Source: JAWXBM01 sp964470455 (lineage in GTDB: Bacteria > Pseudomonadota > Gammaproteobacteria > Xanthomonadales > SZUA-36). From it: a DNA stretch of 64,000 nucleotides. Below the pieces are notes generated by a model. That model was not told where the DNA came from. It did not search any database and worked only from the letters and a program-made list of their open reading frames with translations. The translations under genes were made by a program, and so were the position numbers. Below are positions 23,519-32,447 of this stretch, one piece after another; positions within the stretch are counted from its first letter, which is position 1; each line of letters starts with the position of its first letter. Location: contig CAYYCX010000008.1 of the NCBI GenBank assembly GCA_964470455.1, positions 17,299 to 81,298 of the forward strand, read 5' to 3'.

Positions 23519-26500
23519 ATGTCCAACGAATTCTTTGAAAGGCCAATACTTAACTCGCCCTACGAGTACCCAAGTAGACATTGGGAGTTGGACGATACCG
23601 GCCAGCCCACCCAAGAAATCAAAAATACGCGTCGCCCCGCCGATTTCATCACGCCTATCCCCAAGCCCAAAAAGAGAAAAGGGGGCGCAGCCCAGGCGCA
23701 GTTTGCATTTGATGAAGGCAAAGGCCTCACCACAGAAGATCAACAATACGACCACACAGCGATTATTAACGGTGTTCGCCAACAGGTGGATCAGTGGCGA
23801 ATGCTTCCAAATCCCAATCAGTGGCGGGTAACCCCTGAAACAGCCAGATTGTTGCAGCACTGGCGCAGTCACAAGTTCAGTGACATTCGACCGTTCTTTT
23901 GCCAAGTCGAAGCAGTCGAGACAGCGATTTGGCTAACTGAAGTTGCACCGAATGCTGGAGCAGCGGCCAAAGCATTCCTGGAACACCTTGAGAACGCCAA
24001 CCGTGACGCAAATCCCGAGCTATCTCGATTAGCGTTGAAACTAGCCACCGGTGCTGGCAAGACTACGGTCATGGCCATGATCATCGCCTGGCAAACCATC
24101 AATGCGGTCAAGCACCCCAACAGTAAGCGCTTCACTCGCGGCTTTTTAATTGTTTCCCCCGGCATCACCATTCGCGATCGCCTACGCGTACTCCAACCTC
24201 ACGACCCGGATAGTTACTACGCCAGCCGAGAGTTGGTGCCCAACGACATGCTGCCAGACCTCGAACGGGCCAAAATTGTCATCACTAACTACCATGCGTT
24301 CAAACTGCGCGAGCGCATTGCACTCTCAAAAGGTGGTCGGTCACTTCTTCAGGGTGACGGCCCAGCGTTGAATACCCTGGAAACTGAAGGCCAGATGCTT
24401 CAGCGAGTGATGCCAGATTTGATGGGGCTCAAGAACATCCTGGTCATTAATGACGAAGCGCACCACTGCTATCGCGAAAAACCTAGCGATGATGATGTAA
24501 AGCTGGTAGGTGACGACAGAAAAGAAGCCGAGAAAAACACCGAAGCTGCCCGATTGTGGATTTCTGGATTGGAGATTGTTAATCGTAAGTTGGGTGTTCC
24601 ACGTGTAATCGACCTATCGGCAACCCCATTCTTTCTCAGTGGCTCCGGCTATGCCGAAGGCACACTGTTCCCCTGGACCATGAGTGACTACTCACTCATG
24701 GATGCCATCGAGTGCGGCATCGTTAAACTCCCCAGAGTTCCCGTGGCTCAAAATATTCCCGGCGACGAAATGCCCATGTTTCGGAATCTGTGGGAACACA
24801 TTCGCACCAAAATGCCAAAAAAGGGGAGAGGAAAAGGAACTCAGCTCGATCCATTCGATCTTCCTATCCCGCTTCAAACTGCGTTGGAAGCACTCTACGG
24901 TCACTACAAGAAAACGTATGACCTATGGCGTGATGCCGGCATGAGAGTGCCGCCGTGCTTCATTATCGTGTGCAATAACACGGCCACTTCCAAATTGGTT
25001 TACGACTATATCTCCGGCTTCCATCGTGAGAACGAAGATGGGTCCACCACCTTAGAGAATGGTCGGCTGGAGCTATTCCGAAATTTTGATGAGCATGGCA
25101 ATCAGCTCGGAATGCCAAACACACTGTTGATCGACAGTGAACAACTGGAGTCCGGAGAAGCCCTGGACAAAAACTTCCGCTCCATGGCTGAAGACGAGAT
25201 CGAGCGATTTCGTCGTGAAATCATCGAGCGCACATGTGATGCACGACAGGCTGAAAACATCACCGATCAAGACCTGCTCCGTGAAGTGATGAACACGGTG
25301 GGCAAAGAGGGTCGTCTGGGTGGGGCGATACGATGCGTCGTTTCAGTATCCATGCTCACTGAAGGGTGGGATGCCAATACCGTCACCCACGTACTAGGTG
25401 TTAGAGCTTTCGGAACGCAGCTGCTTTGTGAGCAAGTCATTGGCCGCGCATTGCGTCGCCAATCTTATGATTTGAACGAAGAAGGCCTCTTTAACGTTGA
25501 ATATGCCGATGTGCTGGGTATTCCATTTGACTTCGCAGCTAAGCCGGTAGTCAGTCCCCCGCAACCTCCACGCGAGACCATTCATGTCAGGGCCATGCGC
25601 CCCGAGCGTGATCACCTCGAGATTAAATTCCCACGAGTGGCTGGTTATCGGGTGGAACTGCCCGAAGAGCGGCTCACGGCTGAATTCAATGATGATTCCG
25701 TTCTTGAGTTAACGCCTGATCTGGTTGGCCCCACCATCACGCACACTGCCGGCATCATTGGAGAAGGAGTCGATCTCAATTTGGTTCATACGGGTGACAT
25801 GCGGCAATCATCCGTGTTGTTTCATCTCACCCAGCGACTGATTTACACCAAGTGGCGGGATCCAGGCGAAGAACCCAAACTCTATTTATTCGGCCAGCTG
25901 AAGCGAATTGCCAAGCAGTGGCTCGATGAGTGTTTGGTTTGCAAAGGCGGCACCTACCCTGCCCAACTCATGTATCAAGCACTGGCGGATATGGCCTGTG
26001 AGCGGATTACCGCAGCCATCACCCGAAAATTGGTGGGCACCAAGCCCATAAAGGCGGTACTGGATTCTTACAACCCCACTGGCTCATCAATTCACGTGAA
26101 TTTCAAAACCTCGCGTCCTGACCGCTGGGAAACCGACTCTCGCCGCTGTCATGTGAACTGGGTCATTTTGGATAGCGACTGGGAAGGTGAATTCTGCCGT
26201 GTGGCAGAAGCGCATCAACTCGTTAAGGCCTATGTCAAAAACCACAGCCTGTGGTTGGAAGTGCCCTATCAATATGGCTCTGAAATGCGCACCTACCGCC
26301 CTGACTTTATTGTTCAAGTGGATGATGGGCATGGTGATGAAGATTTGCTAAACCTTGTCGTCGAAATAAAAGGCTATCGGCGCGAAGATGCCAAGGAGAA
26401 AAAGTCCACCATGGAGAATTATTGGGTACCTGGCGTCAATAACCTGGGCGATTATGGCCGCTGGGCTTTTGCCCAGTTTGGCGATATCTATTCCATGGAA

Positions 26501-26575
26501 TCCGATTTTGAAGCGAAGGTGCAAGCCGAATTCAATAAGATGATTGCATCAGTATCAACGCAGAAGTCGGCTTGA
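23519..26575 (+). CDS. res: Type III-like restriction endonuclease subunit (SF2 helicase-nuclease, BPTD_3080-like)
   Basis: 1018 residues. SF2 motor: LATGAGKTTVM (Walker A, about residue 178), INDEAHHC (DEAH, about 312), LSATPFF (motif III, about 368), and GWDANTVTHVLGVRAFG with EQVIGRALRR (motifs V-VI, about 615-650). A C-terminal PD-(D/E)xK nuclease shows YRPDFIVQVDDG and LVVEIKGYR (about 925-950). The arrangement matches Res of type III restriction systems and the large BPTD_3080-type family. It lies 9 bp before mod, so the two are co-transcribed. Base composition is much more AT-rich than the flanking chromosome. Confidence 0.92.
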   Translation: MSNEFFERPILNSPYEYPSRHWELDDTGQPTQEIKNTRRPADFITPIPKPKKRKGGAAQAQFAFDEGKGLTTEDQQYDHTAIINGVRQQVDQWRMLPNPNQWRVTPETARLLQHWRSHKFSDIRPFFCQVEAVETAIWLTEVAPNAGAAAKAFLEHLENANRDANPELSRLALKLATGAGKTTVMAMIIAWQTINAVKHPNSKRFTRGFLIVSPGITIRDRLRVLQPHDPDSYYASRELVPNDMLPDLERAKIVITNYHAFKLRERIALSKGGRSLLQGDGPALNTLETEGQMLQRVMPDLMGLKNILVINDEAHHCYREKPSDDDVKLVGDDRKEAEKNTEAARLWISGLEIVNRKLGVPRVIDLSATPFFLSGSGYAEGTLFPWTMSDYSLMDAIECGIVKLPRVPVAQNIPGDEMPMFRNLWEHIRTKMPKKGRGKGTQLDPFDLPIPLQTALEALYGHYKKTYDLWRDAGMRVPPCFIIVCNNTATSKLVYDYISGFHRENEDGSTTLENGRLELFRNFDEHGNQLGMPNTLLIDSEQLESGEALDKNFRSMAEDEIERFRREIIERTCDARQAENITDQDLLREVMNTVGKEGRLGGAIRCVVSVSMLTEGWDANTVTHVLGVRAFGTQLLCEQVIGRALRRQSYDLNEEGLFNVEYADVLGIPFDFAAKPVVSPPQPPRETIHVRAMRPERDHLEIKFPRVAGYRVELPEERLTAEFNDDSVLELTPDLVGPTITHTAGIIGEGVDLNLVHTGDMRQSSVLFHLTQRLIYTKWRDPGEEPKLYLFGQLKRIAKQWLDECLVCKGGTYPAQLMYQALADMACERITAAITRKLVGTKPIKAVLDSYNPTGSSIHVNFKTSRPDRWETDSRRCHVNWVILDSDWEGEFCRVAEAHQLVKAYVKNHSLWLEVPYQYGSEMRTYRPDFIVQVDDGHGDEDLLNLVVEIKGYRREDAKEKKSTMENYWVPGVNNLGDYGRWAFAQFGDIYSMESDFEAKVQAEFNKMIASVSTQKSA

Positions 26576-26584
26576 GAGGAAACA

Positions 26585-29383
26585 ATGGCTAAGAAAAAAG
26601 CGATAAGCAAAAAGACCGTTGCAACTCTAAAGCACGAAGAAGCCACGCGTAGGAACATTCCAACGGCTGAATACCAGTCGGTGATGGCGAAGGAGGAGCT
26701 TTCACCGGTAAGAGTGGCATACGAGCGCCGCAACCGCGACTTGGACCCACAGTTGGTTTGGCGTGGTAAAGACGAACAGGATTGGTCAGACCTGGTTATT
26801 CACGCACCGCCGCTATACATCCAGGAGAAAGTTCACCCCAAGGTGCTTATTGATGATCTGCTTCGCCGAACAGAGGCAGATAAACAAGAGGATGAGCTAC
26901 AAACTGACCTTTTTGCCGATTTCAACGGTTTGCCCGATGAAGGCTCCAAAACCGAGTTCTACCAGCACGACGCCAACTGGACGAACCGAATGATTCTTGG
27001 TGACAGCCTGCAGGTGATGGCGTCACTGGCTGAGCGCGAAGGTCTGCGGGGTAAGGTGCAATGCATTTACCTCGATCCACCCTACGGCATCAAATTCAAC
27101 AGCAACTTCCAGTGGTCCACCACCAACCGCGACGTGAAGGATGGCAAGTCCGACCACATCACCCGCGAGCCCGAGCAAGTAAAAGCCTTCCGCGACACCT
27201 GGCGCGATGGCATCCACAGCTACCTCACCTATTTGCGAGATCGGCTCACCGTCGCCCGCGATCTCCTCTCCGACTCTGGTTCCATCTTCGTGCAGATCGG
27301 CGATGAAAATGTTCACCGCGTTCGCGCGGTTATGGATGAAGTGCTCGGGGAGGACAATTTTGTCTCCACGATTGCGTATGCGAAAACGACAGGGTTTTCA
27401 GGCGATACGTTGTCAAACGTGGCCGACTATATCATTTGGTATGCAAAGAAAAGGCCTCTGTTGAAATATCGTAATTTATTGACTGCTAAACAGGCTGGCG
27501 AGGCTGGAGCGACAAAGTATCGGGAAATTTCATCCATTCAGGCTTTAAGGAATTCCGCTCATGAACTGACTCGCCTTGCGACGTCAGCTGATCTGACGTC
27601 GCAAGGCGAGTCAAGTTCTGAGCAGGCATTTCCTTATCATGGAAAGGAATGGGCTCCACCGAAAGGTCTGCACTGGAAGACAACGGTCGATGGTCTGGTT
27701 CGCGCAGTTAAGGCCGAACGTGTAATGCTTGAAGGCTCCACTCCTCGCTACGTTCGCTTGCTAGATGACTTTGCTGCAAACCCGCGTACAAATATTTGGC
27801 TCGATATAGGTGGGGTTCAAAGTCGCTCAGACCCAAAGGTCTACGTCGTTCAAACTGCAACTGAGGCTGTTGCGCGCTGCCTTCTCATGGCCACCGATCC
27901 AGGGGATCTCGTGCTTGACCCGACCTGCGGTTCCGGCACCACCGCCACAGTCGCGGAGCAATGGGGCCGCCGCTGGATCACGATTGACACCTCGCGCGTG
28001 GCACTAGCACTGGCCCGCGCGCGCATTATGGGCGCGCGTTACCCTTTTTACCTGCTGGCCGATACCCGCGAGGGCCAACTAAAGGAAGCTGAAGTTACTC
28101 ACACCGCGCCGAGTTCGCAGCCCGTGCAGGGGGACATTCGTCACGGCTTCGTCTATGAACGCGTGCCGCACGTCATGCTCAGTTCTATCGCCAGCAACGC
28201 GGAAATCGATGTCATCTGGGAACAGTGGCAGGCGAAACTGGAGCCATTACGCGAGAAGCTGAACGCCGCGCTGAAGAGGACTTGGCAGGAATGGGAAATT
28301 TCGCGCGAAGCTTCTGACAAGTGGACTGACGCAGCGAAGAAGCTGCACGCTGACTGGTGGGAAGCTCGCATTGACCGCCAGCGGGAAATTGATGCGTCCA
28401 TCGCAGCCAAGGCTGAATTCGAATACCTCTACGACAAACCCTACGAGGACAAAAAAACGGTTCGTGTCGCCGGACCATTTACGGTTGAGAGTCTTTCACC
28501 TCATCGTGTTTTGGGGGTAGATGAGCACGACGAGCTGATCGATGGTGTAGCCGATTCGACCCGTGGTTATGGGGGAGAACAAAGCTTCGTCCATATGATT
28601 TTGGAAAATCTCAAAACCGCTGGAGTTCAGCAAGCACAGAAAGCCAACAAAATCACCTTTAAGTCCTTAACACCATGGCCTGGATATCTCATTTGTGCAG
28701 AAGGCCGGTATGAAGAAAGCAGCAAAAAAGATGGCACCGCTGAAGAAAAAAGAGCCGCTATTTTTGTCGGCCCTGAATTTGGCACAGTTTCACGCCCCGA
28801 CCTCGTATCTGCAGCACGTGAAGCTGGCGACGCAGATTTTGATGTATTGATCAGTTGTGCGTTCAATTACGACGCACATTCCGCGGAGTTCGACAAGCTC
28901 GGCCGTATCCCCGTGCTAAAAGCGCGCATGAATGCCGACCTACACATGGCCGATGATCTGAAGAACACCGGAAAGGGCAATCTTTTCGTCGTATTTGGCG
29001 AACCCGATATCGACATCCTTGACACCAAAGACGGTCAAATCCAGGTCAAGATCAACGGTGTCGACGTATTCCACCCCAACACCGGCGAAGTCCGCAGCGA
29101 CGGCGCAGAAGGCATAGCCTGCTGGTTCATCGACACCGACTACAACGAAGAAAGCTTCTTCGTCCGCCAAGCCTACTTCCTCGGCGCGAATGACCCCTAC
29201 AAGGCGCTGAAGACGACCCTCAAAGCCGAAATAAATAAAGACGCTTGGGAAACCCTCAACAGCGACACCTCCCGACCCTTCGACAGACCAAAATCAGGCC
29301 GCATCGCCGTGAAGGTCATAAACCACTTAGGAGACGAAGTCATGAAGGTGTTTAAAGTTGAGCAAGGTGAGGCAGGAAGTTGA
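26585..29383 (+). CDS. mod: Type III-like site-specific DNA methyltransferase (Mod)
   Basis: 932 residues. DPPYGIKF (motif IV, about residue 164) comes before DPTCGSGTTATVAEQWGRRW (motif I, about 446-460), the beta-class order of type III Mod adenine methyltransferases. The target-recognition region lies between them and includes a segment (about residues 328-343) encoded by a perfect inverted repeat. The long C-terminal half (about 500-932) is characteristic of the Mod branch partnered with BPTD_3080-type Res. The product should protect host DNA. The stop overlaps the following RT start by 4 nt (TTGA), so the RT is translationally coupled. Confidence 0.92.
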   Translation: MAKKKAISKKTVATLKHEEATRRNIPTAEYQSVMAKEELSPVRVAYERRNRDLDPQLVWRGKDEQDWSDLVIHAPPLYIQEKVHPKVLIDDLLRRTEADKQEDELQTDLFADFNGLPDEGSKTEFYQHDANWTNRMILGDSLQVMASLAEREGLRGKVQCIYLDPPYGIKFNSNFQWSTTNRDVKDGKSDHITREPEQVKAFRDTWRDGIHSYLTYLRDRLTVARDLLSDSGSIFVQIGDENVHRVRAVMDEVLGEDNFVSTIAYAKTTGFSGDTLSNVADYIIWYAKKRPLLKYRNLLTAKQAGEAGATKYREISSIQALRNSAHELTRLATSADLTSQGESSSEQAFPYHGKEWAPPKGLHWKTTVDGLVRAVKAERVMLEGSTPRYVRLLDDFAANPRTNIWLDIGGVQSRSDPKVYVVQTATEAVARCLLMATDPGDLVLDPTCGSGTTATVAEQWGRRWITIDTSRVALALARARIMGARYPFYLLADTREGQLKEAEVTHTAPSSQPVQGDIRHGFVYERVPHVMLSSIASNAEIDVIWEQWQAKLEPLREKLNAALKRTWQEWEISREASDKWTDAAKKLHADWWEARIDRQREIDASIAAKAEFEYLYDKPYEDKKTVRVAGPFTVESLSPHRVLGVDEHDELIDGVADSTRGYGGEQSFVHMILENLKTAGVQQAQKANKITFKSLTPWPGYLICAEGRYEESSKKDGTAEEKRAAIFVGPEFGTVSRPDLVSAAREAGDADFDVLISCAFNYDAHSAEFDKLGRIPVLKARMNADLHMADDLKNTGKGNLFVVFGEPDIDILDTKDGQIQVKINGVDVFHPNTGEVRSDGAEGIACWFIDTDYNEESFFVRQAYFLGANDPYKALKTTLKAEINKDAWETLNSDTSRPFDRPKSGRIAVKVINHLGDEVMKVFKVEQGEAGS
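27567..27613. repeat. Perfect 21-bp inverted repeat inside mod
   Basis: Arms 27567-27587 and 27593-27613 are exact reverse complements, separated by CTGAT (27588-27592). With a one-base bulge four more base pairs (GAAC/GTTC) can form. Read in frame it encodes LTRLATSADLTSQGES, and the opposite strand encodes nearly the same peptide. It sits between the DPPY and FGSG motifs, where Mod proteins recognise their target. Confidence 0.95.
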
Positions 29384-32300
29384 ATGTAAGCACTAGCGAT
29401 CTCTTTCTTGCCTTCCGCCAGGCGAAGGTCTCGCAGTATTTTGAAAAGCGAGGTGTGGGCTTGGTCGATCTAGCGAAGTATGAGAGCGACCTAGAATCAA
29501 ATTTGGCTCGACTACAGGAGAAGCTAAAAAACGGTGACGGCTGGTTCTCAGGTGTACCCATAGGTCAAGTTTGGGTTGTGCCGAAACGTCGAAGAAGGAT
29601 CAAAATTCAAGACAATCAGATAATTGAAATCGGGGGCGAACGACTTGCAGAGCAACAGGGTGGATTAGACGTTTCTATAAGGCTGACGCCATCTCCTGAG
29701 TTTTCAATTGTGGAAGTTCTCTACCTCTGGGAATTTGGCCCAGCGTTGGATGCCATAGTCCCGAAGCAAGCAGTTGGTTATCGACTGGATATTCGTAATG
29801 GCGGTGTTCGCAAACATTCGCGATGGCTATTTGAATATTGGCCAAGGAAGTACAACCAATTTAGAAAAGAGAGTCTCGAAGCGGCTCAAGAGCACCTAAA
29901 AGATTCAGAAATACCGATAGAGGTGCTTAGCGCAGACCTTGCGAGCTTCTACGACACGATTGATGCGAGGTTTTTGCTGGGCCAGGATATCCTCCAAGCG
30001 CTTTCTAGGCCGGCTGAGAATCGCCCAGCATTAGATTTGGGTAAATTCAGATCTGCCACGGAGTCTCTGCTGAGTGCTCACTCGAAATTTCAAAGAAAGG
30101 TAAAAGTTTGTACAGGGCTGGACTGGAAAATAGGAGTTCCAATTGGCGCCCTAACCAGCCGAGTAATCGCAAACGTTGCGCTGGCTTCGCTCGATGACGC
30201 AATTCTTAAACATCCACATTTAATATCATATCGAAGGTATGTTGACGATTTTGTGATTGTTGGAAGATCTGAACGACCGGAATCAAACTCGATTGACTCA
30301 GTCATAGGTCATTACATCCCTCTGTCCGGCGCGAAATCGGAAAGATTTGATTTAAACGTAGATACCCTTAAGCGCCATGGTTCTACTTTTTGTCTACAGC
30401 GTGAGAAATGTCGTGCATACCGCCTAACTGGACAGGAGGGTCATGACTTTTTGAGTGCAATTTCTGCAGATTTCCGTCACCTTGTTAGCGAACGTCGCGC
30501 TTTTATAGATTCTTCTATTTTTGACCCAAAAGAAGCACGAAGAATCATTCGTGCAGGCAAAGACGCAGGAACACCAGTCAGGTCCTTACGAGATGCTGAT
30601 CGAACAAAATTGGAACACTTTGCACTTTCGACAGCGTTGAGTTCGTTGGAACGAATGTCAACGTTGGTGAACAACCAAGACGCTAGAAGAATTGTAAAAG
30701 GCGCAGTGCAGGGGCTAGAAAGGTTGGTCGCCGATCATGATAGTTGGGTGGAAAGTCTCGATTCTGCTTTTCGACTGCTGGGAATCGCAGCGGGCGTTAA
30801 GGATTGGGATGAAGTAAACGAACTCGTCGAGCGAACCGAAATTTTGTGGGGTGATGTTGAAACTTTGCGTGGTTCAATTTCCGGACTTTATTATCGAGAC
30901 ATTGAAATAAAATCAAATTCTGCATGGATTTGGCTCAGAAATTACTTGCACGAGGCAAGGCTAGAATCCCTTAGTTGTTCGATTAGCTATGTCGAAAATT
31001 TTAAGGATCTCCCCGAGGGGCTGCAAAAGGGGCTCAATTATCGAACTAGAAAGCTATCGATCAAATCCATTCTGAATATTGCAAGGAAACTTTCCATCGC
31101 AGATCTTCGTGCATTAGACCGCGAAAACGATATCCTGCTGCGAGGGTCACTGTCGGCGGATAAGGGGCAGGCGCCGATCGAATTGCAGTTCGATCATGAT
31201 TTGTCAGCGAGAATTGGCGCAATTAGTGATTTTGTAGGTAGAGTAAGAGAGCTTGGTGACCAAGCCTGGTGGGTTGATCCAGTCAGGCTTTTCCTGAGCA
31301 CACGTCCACCTTCGTACTTTGATATTTCACTTCGCTGCCTATATGAAGTCGAAAGCCTAGGCTTCAATCAAAATATATTTGAAGAGCTTTTGGAACTTGT
31401 GAATGCAGTCAGGGGCACTGACTACCGCCATGCGGTTGGTCATGTAATTTCTGAAACTCCTCCATGTGTTCAAGTACCAACCCGCGAGTGGGATCGAGAG
31501 CTACGAGAGTCCTATCAAAACGACCCTTGCATCATTTTAGGAAACTTAGTTGTTGATCACTCTTGGTTTGATGCAGCTCTAAAAAAGAACCCAATTGAAA
31601 GCATTGATAGACTTCGGGGTCTTGCAACTGTCTTAAGAAAGGCGGCTTCAGTCGCTGGATCAAAGTCTTTTGAGACCAACCAGAATTGCCTTCTAATTTT
31701 GCCAGAATTGGCCCTGCCACGCCGATGGTTTCGTGAAGTCGCCAACTACGTTTCTAAGCATGGTTCATTTGGCCTTGTAGTAGGACTGGAGTACCTCCAT
31801 CATCAAAAACAACCTCACGTTTATAATCAAGTATATGCCGTCTTTCCTGGCCCATTTGGGTCGGTTGCAACTTGGCCTTGGACCAAACGCCGTCCGGCTG
31901 ATTCTGAAGCTGAGGAGTTGAAAGAATATAGTCTCAGTTTTATGCCAGGATTAGGTAAAAGCCGTAGTCGGGTTGTCGTAGATTCCTTATACGGACAGTT
32001 GTCAGTGCTTATTTGCAGTGAACTTTTGGAGGTTCGTCGCGTCGCGGATTTATTGCGCCGTGCTGAGCTAATAGCGGTTCCATCGTGGAATAAAGACACA
32101 GCTTCCTACGACCATCTTATTCAAACCGTGGGTATGCAACTGCATGCTATTGTGGCCATCGCCAACAATGGGTTTTATTCTGATTGCAGAGCTTGGGCCC
32201 CTGAGGTTAGGCGCTGGGCGAGGGATATGTGCAGACTGATAGAACGTCAGGTAGACGATGTTGTGCACGTGGATTTTCCACTAGCATCATTAAGGAGATT

Positions 32301-32415
32301 TCATTCTCAATCAATCTCTACCCGAGCTGCCGTCAGTGAAACTGTTAGCAATTACCCCGACTGGAGGCCATTGCCGCCAGATTGGGCCCTACCAACTCGC
32401 GAAGAGGATGTTTAA
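29380..32415 (+). CDS. Reverse transcriptase fused to a nitrilase domain (UG1/DRT1-like defence RT)
   Basis: 1011 residues. The RT palm is complete: motif A VLSADLASFYDTID (about residue 186), motif B IGVPIGALTSRVIANVAL (about 247-265), motif C YRRYVDDFVIVG (YVDD about 287-290). No maturase, group II intron or DGR context is present. A long helical middle leads to a C-terminal carbon-nitrogen hydrolase domain (about 690-960): LLILPELALP (Glu), TWPWTKRRPA (possible Lys), VLICSELLEV (Cys near 878). RT-nitrilase fusions of the UG1 group were described as DRT type 1 anti-phage proteins. Here the start is TTG 29380 overlapping mod, embedding the RT in a restriction-modification operon. Low GC suggests transfer. 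Confidence 0.88.
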   Translation: MNVSTSDLFLAFRQAKVSQYFEKRGVGLVDLAKYESDLESNLARLQEKLKNGDGWFSGVPIGQVWVVPKRRRRIKIQDNQIIEIGGERLAEQQGGLDVSIRLTPSPEFSIVEVLYLWEFGPALDAIVPKQAVGYRLDIRNGGVRKHSRWLFEYWPRKYNQFRKESLEAAQEHLKDSEIPIEVLSADLASFYDTIDARFLLGQDILQALSRPAENRPALDLGKFRSATESLLSAHSKFQRKVKVCTGLDWKIGVPIGALTSRVIANVALASLDDAILKHPHLISYRRYVDDFVIVGRSERPESNSIDSVIGHYIPLSGAKSERFDLNVDTLKRHGSTFCLQREKCRAYRLTGQEGHDFLSAISADFRHLVSERRAFIDSSIFDPKEARRIIRAGKDAGTPVRSLRDADRTKLEHFALSTALSSLERMSTLVNNQDARRIVKGAVQGLERLVADHDSWVESLDSAFRLLGIAAGVKDWDEVNELVERTEILWGDVETLRGSISGLYYRDIEIKSNSAWIWLRNYLHEARLESLSCSISYVENFKDLPEGLQKGLNYRTRKLSIKSILNIARKLSIADLRALDRENDILLRGSLSADKGQAPIELQFDHDLSARIGAISDFVGRVRELGDQAWWVDPVRLFLSTRPPSYFDISLRCLYEVESLGFNQNIFEELLELVNAVRGTDYRHAVGHVISETPPCVQVPTREWDRELRESYQNDPCIILGNLVVDHSWFDAALKKNPIESIDRLRGLATVLRKAASVAGSKSFETNQNCLLILPELALPRRWFREVANYVSKHGSFGLVVGLEYLHHQKQPHVYNQVYAVFPGPFGSVATWPWTKRRPADSEAEELKEYSLSFMPGLGKSRSRVVVDSLYGQLSVLICSELLEVRRVADLLRRAELIAVPSWNKDTASYDHLIQTVGMQLHAIVAIANNGFYSDCRAWAPEVRRWARDMCRLIERQVDDVVHVDFPLASLRRFHSQSISTRAAVSETVSNYPDWRPLPPDWALPTREEDV

Positions 32416-32447
32416 GTGGTGCTGCGCAACGGTCCAAGAAGAGAGAA

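Noticed and set aside
29380..32415. Retron, group II intron or diversity-generating retroelement
   Set aside because: No maturase or intron structure, no template/variable repeat pair, and no msr/msd-like region was seen; the nitrilase fusion points to the UG1/DRT1 group.
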